Below are positions 49,620-58,787 of a DNA stretch of 64,000 nucleotides, one piece after another; the stretch's first letter is position 1; every line of letters begins with the position of its first letter. The DNA is from Rhodoferax sp. (GTDB taxonomy: Bacteria; Pseudomonadota; Gammaproteobacteria; Burkholderiales; Burkholderiaceae_C), in assembly GCA_024236015.1 (NCBI GenBank), contig JACKLK010000001.1:1178001-1242000 (forward strand), in the 5' to 3' direction. The notes beneath the pieces are model-generated. The model was not told where the DNA came from. It worked only from the letters and a program-made list of their open reading frames with translations, and made no database searches. The translations under genes and the position numbers were made by a program.

Positions 49620-51314
49620 ATGGCCACCAAGCCCGTCGAACTCAACACCCGCAGCAAGAACATCACCGAAGGCAAGTCGCGCGCCCCCAACCGCTCCATG
49701 TATTACGCGATGGGGTACCAGCAGAACGACTTCAACAAGCCGATGATCGGCGTGGCCAACGGGCACAGCACGATCACGCCGTGCAACAGCGGCTTGCAGA
49801 AACTCGCCGACGCCGCCGTGGCCGGCATCGAGGAGGCCGGCGGCAATGCGCAGATCTTCGGCACGCCGACCATCTCCGACGGAATGGCCATGGGCACCGA
49901 AGGCATGAAATATTCGCTCGTCAGCCGCGAGGTGATCTCCGACTGCGTCGAGACCTGCGTGCAGGGCCAGTGGATGGACGGTGTCGTCGTCGTCGGCGGA
50001 TGCGACAAGAACATGCCCGGTGGCATGATGGGCATGCTCCGCGCCAATGTTCCGGCCATCTATGTCTATGGCGGCACCATCCTGCCCGGCCACTACAAGG
50101 GCCAGGACCTGAACATCGTCAGCGTGTTCGAGGCGGTGGGCCAGAATGCCGCGGGCAAGATGACCGACGAGGACCTGCTCGAGATCGAGCGTCGCGCGAT
50201 TCCGGGCACCGGCTCGTGCGGCGGCATGTATACCGCCAACACCATGTCGTCGGCCTTCGAGGCGCTGGGCATGTCCCTGCCCTACTCCTCGACCATGGCC
50301 AATCCGCACGACGAAAAGCTGAATTCGGCCAAGGAGTCGGCCAAGGTGCTGGTCAAGGCCATCGGGCTCGGCCTCAAGCCACGCGACATCGTCACGCGCA
50401 AGGCGCTGGAGAACGCGGTTGCCGTCGTCATGGCCACCGGCGGATCGACCAACGCGGTGCTGCATTTCCTGGCCATCGCCCACGCGGCCGGCGTCGATTG
50501 GAGCATCGACGATTTCGAGCGTATCCGCCAGCGCACGCCGGTGTTGTGCGACCTCAAGCCCAGCGGCAAGTACCTGGCGGTCGACCTGCACAAGGCCGGC
50601 GGCATTCCGCAGGTCATGAAGACGCTGCTGGCCGCCGGCCTGCTGCACGGCGACTGCATGACCATCACCGGGCAGACGATCGCCGAGGTGCTCAAGGACA
50701 TCCCCGACGTGCCGCGCGCCGACCAGGACGTGATCCGTCCGATCGACAAGCCGATGTACGCGCAGGGCCACCTGGCCATTCTCAAGGGCAACCTGTCGCC
50801 CGAAGGCTGCGTGGCCAAGATCACCGGCCTGAAGAACCCGGTCATCACCGGTCCCGCGCGTGTGTTCGACGACGAGCAATCGGCACTGGCCGCCATCCTG
50901 GCCGGCAAGATCGTCGCCGGCGACGTGATGGTGCTGCGTTACCTCGGGCCCAAGGGCGGCCCCGGCATGCCGGAGATGCTCGCGCCCACCGGCGCACTGG
51001 TCGGCCAGGGCCTGGGCGAGTCGGTCGGCCTGATCACCGACGGCCGCTTCTCCGGCGGCACCTGGGGCATGGTGGTCGGCCATGTGGCACCGGAGGCCGC
51101 CGCGGGCGGGAACATCGCGCTGATCGAGGAAGGTGACACGATCACCATCGACGCCCACCAGCTGCTGCTGCAGCTCAATGTCGACGATGCCGAACTGGCG
51201 CGGCGTCGCGCGGCCTGGAAGGCACCCGCGCCGCGTTACACGCGTGGCGTGCAGGCCAAGTTCGCCTTCAACGCGGCATCGGCCAGCAAGGGCGCCGTGC
51301 TGGACAACTACTGA
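49620..51314 (+). CDS. ilvD: Dihydroxy-acid dehydratase
   Basis: Third shared enzyme of valine, leucine and isoleucine synthesis, 564 residues. Iron-sulfur cysteines Cys55 (TPCNSGL), Cys128 (VVGGCDKNMPGG) and Cys200 (PGTGSCGGMYTANT), the Mg-binding and catalytic DGRFSGGTWG region, all in family order. An upstream ATG at 49491 would add 43 residues with no homology, so it was not used. Divergent from the LysR gene. No other ilv genes lie in the window. Confidence 0.97.
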   Translation: MATKPVELNTRSKNITEGKSRAPNRSMYYAMGYQQNDFNKPMIGVANGHSTITPCNSGLQKLADAAVAGIEEAGGNAQIFGTPTISDGMAMGTEGMKYSLVSREVISDCVETCVQGQWMDGVVVVGGCDKNMPGGMMGMLRANVPAIYVYGGTILPGHYKGQDLNIVSVFEAVGQNAAGKMTDEDLLEIERRAIPGTGSCGGMYTANTMSSAFEALGMSLPYSSTMANPHDEKLNSAKESAKVLVKAIGLGLKPRDIVTRKALENAVAVVMATGGSTNAVLHFLAIAHAAGVDWSIDDFERIRQRTPVLCDLKPSGKYLAVDLHKAGGIPQVMKTLLAAGLLHGDCMTITGQTIAEVLKDIPDVPRADQDVIRPIDKPMYAQGHLAILKGNLSPEGCVAKITGLKNPVITGPARVFDDEQSALAAILAGKIVAGDVMVLRYLGPKGGPGMPEMLAPTGALVGQGLGESVGLITDGRFSGGTWGMVVGHVAPEAAAGGNIALIEEGDTITIDAHQLLLQLNVDDAELARRRAAWKAPAPRYTRGVQAKFAFNAASASKGAVLDNY

Positions 51315-51399
51315 TCGATCGAACGGCCGCGGCCCCGGCGCCGCGGCTCCGACGCCACCGCGTGCGGCCCGGCCCGCGCCGGTGCGTCGCGCGAGCCTG

Positions 51400-51642
51400 T
51401 CAGCGCCGCTTGCGCGGCCCGGTGCCGATGGCCTCCTTGTTGCGATCGATCCGGTCCTTGCGCCGCGCGTCCTCGCGCTCCATCGCCTTGCGCTTGGTGT
51501 AACCACTCGAATCCGCCCAGGCCCACCAGGCCACCGCCAGCGCAAACGGGGATAACACCCACCACCAGCTCCAGGCGGCCACCGGCCCGATCTCCAGGTA
51601 CTTCATCGCCAGCAGGATCAGGCCCAGACCCAGAAAATACAT
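51400..51642 (-). CDS. Small Trp-rich protein (TIGR04438 type)
   Basis: Small 80-residue membrane protein typical of Burkholderiales. The N-terminal helix reads MYFLGLGLILLAMKYLEIGP, followed by the AAWSWWWVLSPFALAVAWWA cluster and a basic tail with YTKRKAMEREDARR. The start is placed at the MYFLGLG ATG (51642), the form conserved in the family, not at the earlier 51678 ATG. Function unknown. It is a useful taxonomic marker. Confidence 0.85.
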   Translation of the reverse strand: MYFLGLGLILLAMKYLEIGPVAAWSWWWVLSPFALAVAWWAWADSSGYTKRKAMEREDARRKDRIDRNKEAIGTGPRKRR

Positions 51643-51671
51643 CACGCTCTCCCAGAAATTCGACACATTTG

Positions 51672-51700
51672 CTGACACGGGGCGCCAAGCGCGTTACTTA
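51672..51700 (+). promoter_or_regulatory. Putative promoter of the cytochrome c gene
   Basis: CTGACA (51672-51677), 17 bp, TACTTA (51695-51700), directly overlapping a TACAAT at 51699-51704. Points to the cytochrome gene at 51742. Hexamers are only moderately close to consensus. Confidence 0.35.
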
Positions 51701-51741
51701 CAATCGCCCGCAGGAACTGTAACCCAACCAAGAGGAAGTCC

Positions 51742-52056
51742 ATGATGAAAGCAACCTGGGCCAGCATGGCGATTGCGCTGTCTGCCACCATCGCCGCGCC
51801 GGCATTTGCCGACCAGGCCCTGGCCTCCGCGAAGAACTGCATGAGCTGCCACACGGTCGAGAAGAAGCTGGTCGGGCCGAGCTACAAGGAAGTCGCCGCC
51901 AAATACGCCGGCCAGGCCGGCGCCGTCGACAAGCTGGCCGTCAAGATCATGAAAGGCGGCTCGGGCGTCTACGGTCCGGTGCCGATGCCGGCCAACACCC
52001 AGGTCAACGAAGCCGAAGCCAAGAAACTCGCAGCCTGGGTGCTGTCGATGAAATAA
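51742..52056 (+). CDS. Class I cytochrome c (c551/c552 type)
   Basis: Periplasmic monoheme cytochrome c, 104 residues, with signal peptide (1-23, ending AFA) and heme motif CMSCH (Cys33, Cys36, His37). The axial Met lies in VPMPAN near residue 80. It resembles the c551/c552 electron carriers that donate to terminal oxidases, so it may feed the cbb3 oxidase of this window. ATG 51742 has AGAGGAAG upstream; 51745 is an equal choice. A strong terminator follows. Confidence 0.94.
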   Translation: MMKATWASMAIALSATIAAPAFADQALASAKNCMSCHTVEKKLVGPSYKEVAAKYAGQAGAVDKLAVKIMKGGSGVYGPVPMPANTQVNEAEAKKLAAWVLSMK

Positions 52057-52104
52057 GCGGCGGCGCACGTGGCGCGTAGCGCCGCACCCCTGCCCACCCA
52101 CCCG

Positions 52105-52133
52105 CCCGCCGAGCATCGGCCGGCGGGTTTTTT
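52105..52133 (+). terminator. Rho-independent terminator after the cytochrome c gene
   Basis: Stem CCCGCCG (52105-52111) with CGGCGGG (52121-52127), a 9-nt loop and a run of six T (52128-52133). Well formed and correctly placed 49 bp beyond the stop. Confidence 0.85.
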
Positions 52134-52260
52134 CATGCCCGACGCTGCGCGTCCCGCCACCCGGCAGGGAACTCGCGCAGGCCCTGGCGGTCACACGGTG
52201 CATGCAAGCGTTCTACATGTTCCTGCAGGCATCTTGAAACCAGGTAGCACCCCCGACCCG

Positions 52261-52830
52261 TTGCGTCGCCATGTCATGGTGGCCGCCGCCGCAGGATGCG
52301 CCTTGGTGGCACTGCGCGCCCGGGCGCAAGGGCCTGCCGAAGAGCGGGCGGCCTGGGACGCGTTGCGCGCCGGCGGCATCGTGTTGTTTCGCCATGCCAA
52401 TGCGCCCGGCGTCGGTGACCCGGCCGCGTTCCGCCTCGGCGACTGCGGCACCCAGCGCAACCTCGACGACGCCGGCCGCGATCAGTCGCGGCGCATCGGC
52501 GAGCGACTGCGTGCGCAGAACGTGGCGGTGGGCAAGGTGCTGGCCTCGCAGTGGTGCCGCACCATGGATACCGCGAACCTGGCGTTCCCCGGCCAGGTGG
52601 TACCGGAGCCGGCCTTCAATTCCTTCTTCCAGGACCGCGACAACGCACCGGCACAGACCGCTGCCGCGCGGGCACTGCTGCAGCAATGGACCGGGCCGGG
52701 CGCGCTGGTGGTCGTGACGCACCAGGTCAACATCACGGCGCTGACGGACCAATTCACCCGCTCCGGCGAAGGCATCGTGTTGCACCGCAACGCGGGCACA
52801 CTGGAACAGGTCGGCCGGATCCTGCCCTGA
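52261..52830 (+). CDS. Histidine phosphatase family protein, exported
   Basis: Branch-1 phosphohistidine-type phosphatase-like protein, about 189 residues. Motif FRHAN (RHG core with His), SQWCRTMDTA and VVTHQVNITAL (second His) define the fold. The N-terminus (LRRHVMVAAAAGCALVALRA) looks like an export signal. The start is uncertain: TTG at 52261 is proposed, with GTG 52198 and ATG 52276 as alternatives. No strong ribosome site supports any of them. Substrate unknown. Confidence 0.72.
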   Translation: MRRHVMVAAAAGCALVALRARAQGPAEERAAWDALRAGGIVLFRHANAPGVGDPAAFRLGDCGTQRNLDDAGRDQSRRIGERLRAQNVAVGKVLASQWCRTMDTANLAFPGQVVPEPAFNSFFQDRDNAPAQTAAARALLQQWTGPGALVVVTHQVNITALTDQFTRSGEGIVLHRNAGTLEQVGRILP

Positions 52831-52885
52831 TGACGGCGCACGCCGCAGCCGCCGCATCCAAGGCGGCCGCGGCAGGCCGGCGCGA

Positions 52886-54874
<1,989 letters not shown>

Positions 54875-55038
54875 GCCTGCATCTCCTCGACTGATTGATT
54901 GGACTGACATTGACTGACCCGACTGTCGCGCAGGCCACTTACAAGGCACTGACGGTGCGGGGATCGCCACCTCCGAACGGTTCGCGCCCAGGCGCGAACC
55001 TACAATGCGCCCTTGTACTTTAACCCTGACTGCATGCC

Positions 55039-55650
55039 ATGAGTGAGCCCGTGAAACCCCGCCCGGCGGGGATCGGTCCCCTGTCCAACCTGATCTTCGC
55101 CAGCCGCTGGCTGCAATTGCCGCTGTACCTGGGCCTGATCGCCGCGCAAGCCGTCTATGTCTTCCAGTTCTGGGTCGAACTCGTGCACCTGCTCGAGGCT
55201 GCCTGGGGCAACCAGGATGCCTTGCAGGCCCTGATCACCAGCACCGGCTACAAGGCCGACTACGAGATCAAGTCGCTGAACGAGACCGTGCTGATGCTGG
55301 TGGTGCTGGCGCTGATCGACGTGGTCATGATCTCCAACCTGCTGATCATGGTCATCGTGGGGGGCTACGAGACCTTTGTCAGCCGCATGAACCTGCAGAC
55401 GCACCCGGACCAGCCGGAATGGCTCAGCCATGTGAACGCGTCGGTGCTCAAGGTCAAGCTGGCCACGGCCATCATCGGCATCTCGTCCATCCACCTGCTC
55501 AAGACCTTCATCAACGCCGCCAACTACAGCGAGAAGGTGCTGATGTGGCAGACCATCATCCACATCGTGTTCCTGCTCTCGGCGATGGCGATCGCGCTGA
55601 CCGACAAGCTGATGGCCGGCCCCCCGAAGGCAGGCGCCAAGGCGCACTGA
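55039..55650 (+). CDS. UPF0114/TIGR00645 membrane protein (YqhA family)
   Basis: Uncharacterised inner-membrane protein, 203 residues, with about four helices and conserved LIFASRWLQLPLYLGLI, LIDVVMISNLLIMVIVGGYE and LKTFINA regions. The family is widespread in proteobacteria, and its function is unknown. It converges with the Mrp operon. Confidence 0.88.
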   Translation: MSEPVKPRPAGIGPLSNLIFASRWLQLPLYLGLIAAQAVYVFQFWVELVHLLEAAWGNQDALQALITSTGYKADYEIKSLNETVLMLVVLALIDVVMISNLLIMVIVGGYETFVSRMNLQTHPDQPEWLSHVNASVLKVKLATAIIGISSIHLLKTFINAANYSEKVLMWQTIIHIVFLLSAMAIALTDKLMAGPPKAGAKAH

Positions 55651-55711
55651 CGCTCCCGTCCGCGAACCTGCGCGAGGCCGGCCCCCAGGGCGGCCGCGTC
55701 ACTCGCGGACA

Positions 55712-56053
55712 TCACGGCGCCGCGCGCGACTCCTCGACCGGCTTGGCGCGCGAGGCCACCTGCAGGTGCAGCGCCGCCATCGCCATCAGGTTGGCCGACA
55801 CCGGCGCGGTGACGAACAGGAACAGCGTGATCAGCAGTTCATGCACCGTGGGCTCGCCGCGCGCAAAGCCCAGCAGCATGCTCGCCAGTAACACGCCGCC
55901 CACGCCCAGCGTCGTGGCCTTGGTGGGCGCGTGCAGGCGCATGAAGAAATCGGGGAATCGCAACAGGCCGATCGCGCCCACCAGTGCGAACACGCCGCTG
56001 ACCACCAGCAGGAAGGCGGCCGGCAGTTCGATCCAGAGCGGGTAGTCGTGCAT
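55712..56053 (-). CDS. mrpG: Mrp Na+/H+ antiporter subunit G
   Basis: Last subunit gene of the Mrp/Mnh antiporter, 113 residues, three helices, with the PF03334 pattern GAIGLLRFPDFFMRLHAPTKATTLG. ATG 56053 was chosen because GGAGG then sits 8 nt upstream; 56059 is too close to it. Follows mrpF with a 19-nt gap. Confidence 0.92.
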   Translation of the reverse strand: MHDYPLWIELPAAFLLVVSGVFALVGAIGLLRFPDFFMRLHAPTKATTLGVGGVLLASMLLGFARGEPTVHELLITLFLFVTAPVSANLMAMAALHLQVASRAKPVEESRAAP

Positions 56054-56072
56054 CGTCATCTCCTCCTGTGCG

Positions 56073-56348
56073 TCATTCGACCACGTCGCCGCGCGTGAGA
56101 TAACGCGCCAGCGCGACGGTGCCGACAAAACCGAGCATGGCCACGATCAGCGCGGCCTCGAACATCATCGGGGTCTGCCAGCGCACGCCCAGCAGGATCA
56201 CCAGCGCCACGACGTTGACATACAAGGTGTCGAAGGCCAGGATGCGGTCCGGCATGTCGGGGCCGCGAAACAGCCGGATGCCGCACAACACCATCGCCAG
56301 CGCGATGGCCAGCGTCGCAAAGTCCAGTGCCATCTGCAGGATCGTCAT
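56073..56348 (-). CDS. mrpF: Mrp antiporter subunit F
   Basis: 91-residue three-helix subunit of the Mrp complex (CGIRLFRGPDMPDRILAFDT is the family signature). The start overlaps the end of mrpE by 4 nt. Confidence 0.92.
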   Translation of the reverse strand: MTILQMALDFATLAIALAMVLCGIRLFRGPDMPDRILAFDTLYVNVVALVILLGVRWQTPMMFEAALIVAMLGFVGTVALARYLTRGDVVE

Positions 56349-56836
56349 CCGAATATCTCCCCCAGCGGCTTCTCGTACCGCTGCTTGATGTCCCGTGCCA
56401 TGGCGGCCGGGTCGCTGCAATCCAGCGCATGGACCAGGATCAGGCGGCGCTGCTCGTCGACGATGCACGACACCGTGCCGGGCGTCGTCGTGATGATGGT
56501 TGCCAGCAGCGTGATCGCGGTCGGGTGGGTCACGTCCAGCGTGATCGGCACCCACGCCGGCTGCGGATCGGACCAGGGCGACAACACGATGCGCGCCACC
56601 GTGATGTTGGACACGACGATGTCCCAGAACACGACGAACAGCAGCCGCCAGGCGCTGCGCCAGCTGCGCACATGGAGCCGCTCGCCGATGAATCCGTGGA
56701 CCAGGCGCGGAATCAGCCAGCCCAGCACCAGGGCGGTCAGGATCTGCGGCACGGCCAGGCTCTGCTGCAGCGCCAGCCAGCCCAGCACCAGCAAGGCCGA
56801 CAACACCGGATGGGGCAACCAGCCGCGCGGCTTCAT
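56345..56836 (-). CDS. mrpE: Mrp antiporter subunit E
   Basis: 163-residue MrpE subunit. It has two or three N-terminal helices and a cytoplasmic domain with LATIITTTPGTVSCIV, the PF01899 core. The start overlaps the mrpD stop by 4 nt. Needed for antiporter assembly. Confidence 0.92.
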   Translation of the reverse strand: MKPRGWLPHPVLSALLVLGWLALQQSLAVPQILTALVLGWLIPRLVHGFIGERLHVRSWRSAWRLLFVVFWDIVVSNITVARIVLSPWSDPQPAWVPITLDVTHPTAITLLATIITTTPGTVSCIVDEQRRLILVHALDCSDPAAMARDIKQRYEKPLGEIFG

Positions 56837-58431
56837 GGCCTGGCTCCCGTTGCGCCGGTATAGGGCCGGGTGGTGCGCGCATCCGCCCCGCCCTGCTCGC
56901 CCAGCACCGCCGCGGCATAGGCGTCGCGGTCCAGCAGTTGCTCGGCCGCGGCCTGCGTGTAGTGTTGCAGCGGCGCCGCGAACACGCTCATCGCCACGCT
57001 CAGCGCCAGCAGGATGCCGGTGGCCGCGACCAGCGGCGTGCTGGCACCGGACGCACCCGAGGGCAGGTCACTGCGCACATGCCAGAACAAGGTGCTGCCG
57101 GCCCGGGCCAGGCCGAGCAGGGTTGCAAAGCCCACCAGCAGCACCACGGACCAGACCAGCACCACCTGGGCATGTCCCATCGAGGCCTGCAGCAGCATCA
57201 GCTTGCCGATGAATCCGGGCAGCGGCGGCAGTCCGATGCTGGAGGCGGCCGCCAGCAGCAGCATCAGGCCCAGCAGGGTCGGTTGCGCCACCGCCGAAGC
57301 CGGCTCGATGCGTCCGCCGACTTCGCCGCGCTGGGCAGCGACCAGTTCGACCAGCAGGAACAGGCCGGCCACGGTCAGCGTGCTGTGCGCCAGGTAATAC
57401 AGCGCCGCCGACCAGGCCGCGGTGCCGAACAGTCCGACCGCCATCAGAATGGTGCCCACCGAGGCCACGGTCAGCCAGGCGACCAGGCGCGGCAGGGTCT
57501 GCGCCGCCAGGGCACCGAGCACCGCCAGCACACTGGTGACGACGGCCAGCGGCAGCAGCAGCGGCTCGACCAGGTTGGCCGACGCGCCGGCCGTGTCGCC
57601 GAAGATCACGCCGTGCACGCGCCAGATCGCATAGACGCCGACCTTGGTCATGATCGCGAACAAGGCCGCCACCGGCGCGCTGGAGGCGGCGTACGTGGCC
57701 GGCAGCCAGACCGACAGCGGCACCAGCGCGGCCTTGAAGCCGAACACCACCAGCAGCGTCAGCGCGGCGACCTGCAGCACCACCGCATCCGGGCCTTCGA
57801 CCAGCGGCACCCGCAGCGCCAGGTCGGCCATGTTCAGCGTGCCGGTCAACGCATACAGCAGCGCCACGCCGATCAGGAACAACGCGGATGCGGCGAGATT
57901 GAGCACCACGTAATGCACGCCGACGCGCAGCCGATCGCGCCCCAGGCCGTGCATCATCAGCACGTAGCTGGCGATCAGCAGCACCTCGAAGAACACGAAC
58001 AGGTTGAACAGGTCGCCGGTGGCGAAGGCGCCGTTGAGCCCCATCAGCTGGAACTGGAACAAGGCATGGAAGTACCGCCCCTGGCCGTCCCAGCCGCCGC
58101 TGGCGTACAGCAGCACCGGCAGCGCCACCAGCGAGGTCAGCAGGATCATCATCGCCGCCAGCCGGTCCACCACCAGCACGATGCCGAACGGCGCCGGCCA
58201 CTCGCCCATGCGGTAGACCATCAGGTTGCCGTCGCCCGCCTGCAGGACCAGCTGGATCGCGATCACCAGGCCGATCAGGGCCGACAGGATGGAGATGCGG
58301 CCGGACACCACCAGCTTGCGCAGGTTGTGTTCTCCGCCGCCATGGTCGCCGAGCAGCAGCAGCACGATGGCCGTGGCCGACGGCAGCAGCACCGCCAGCG
58401 CCGGCAGGTGGTCGAGAAAACCCATCGTCAT
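56833..58431 (-). CDS. mrpD: Mrp antiporter subunit D
   Basis: Fourteen-helix proton-translocating subunit homologous to NuoM/N of complex I, 532 residues. It has the lysine/glutamate channel residues (NLFVFFEVLLIASYVLMMHG, FKAALVPLSVWLPATYAASSAP). The start at 58431 overlaps the mrpC stop as ATGA. Confidence 0.95.
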   Translation of the reverse strand: MTMGFLDHLPALAVLLPSATAIVLLLLGDHGGGEHNLRKLVVSGRISILSALIGLVIAIQLVLQAGDGNLMVYRMGEWPAPFGIVLVVDRLAAMMILLTSLVALPVLLYASGGWDGQGRYFHALFQFQLMGLNGAFATGDLFNLFVFFEVLLIASYVLMMHGLGRDRLRVGVHYVVLNLAASALFLIGVALLYALTGTLNMADLALRVPLVEGPDAVVLQVAALTLLVVFGFKAALVPLSVWLPATYAASSAPVAALFAIMTKVGVYAIWRVHGVIFGDTAGASANLVEPLLLPLAVVTSVLAVLGALAAQTLPRLVAWLTVASVGTILMAVGLFGTAAWSAALYYLAHSTLTVAGLFLLVELVAAQRGEVGGRIEPASAVAQPTLLGLMLLLAAASSIGLPPLPGFIGKLMLLQASMGHAQVVLVWSVVLLVGFATLLGLARAGSTLFWHVRSDLPSGASGASTPLVAATGILLALSVAMSVFAAPLQHYTQAAAEQLLDRDAYAAAVLGEQGGADARTTRPYTGATGARP

Positions 58432-58787
58432 GCGCGCGGCTCCGGACCGTCATCGGGCTTGCCGTCCACATGGTCGGTGTCGGACTCGTGCCGGCTGCGC
58501 AGTGCCAGCTCGATGACGAATCCGGTGGTGGCAAAGCCGATCACGATGGCGGTGAGCACCAGCGCCTGCGGCAAGGGATCGGCGATCTGCTGGCCGCCGG
58601 AGCCGATGATGGGCGGCGCATTGCTCCACATGCGGCCCATCGCGAAGATGAAGACGTTGACCGCGTAGCCGAGCACCGTCAGGCCCAGCACGACCGGAAA
58701 GGTGCGCCCGCGCAGCATCAGCCAGATGCCGCAGGCGGTGGTCCAGCCGATGCCGGTGGCAACCAGGAACTCCATGCTCGGCATCAT
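58428..58787 (-). CDS. mrpC: Mrp antiporter subunit C
   Basis: 119-residue NuoK-like three-helix subunit with GLTVLGYAVNVFIFAMG and ADPLPQALVLTAIVIGFATT. ATG 58787 overlaps the mrpAB stop as ATGA. The C-terminal tail is charged and acidic. Confidence 0.92.
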   Translation of the reverse strand: MMPSMEFLVATGIGWTTACGIWLMLRGRTFPVVLGLTVLGYAVNVFIFAMGRMWSNAPPIIGSGGQQIADPLPQALVLTAIVIGFATTGFVIELALRSRHESDTDHVDGKPDDGPEPRA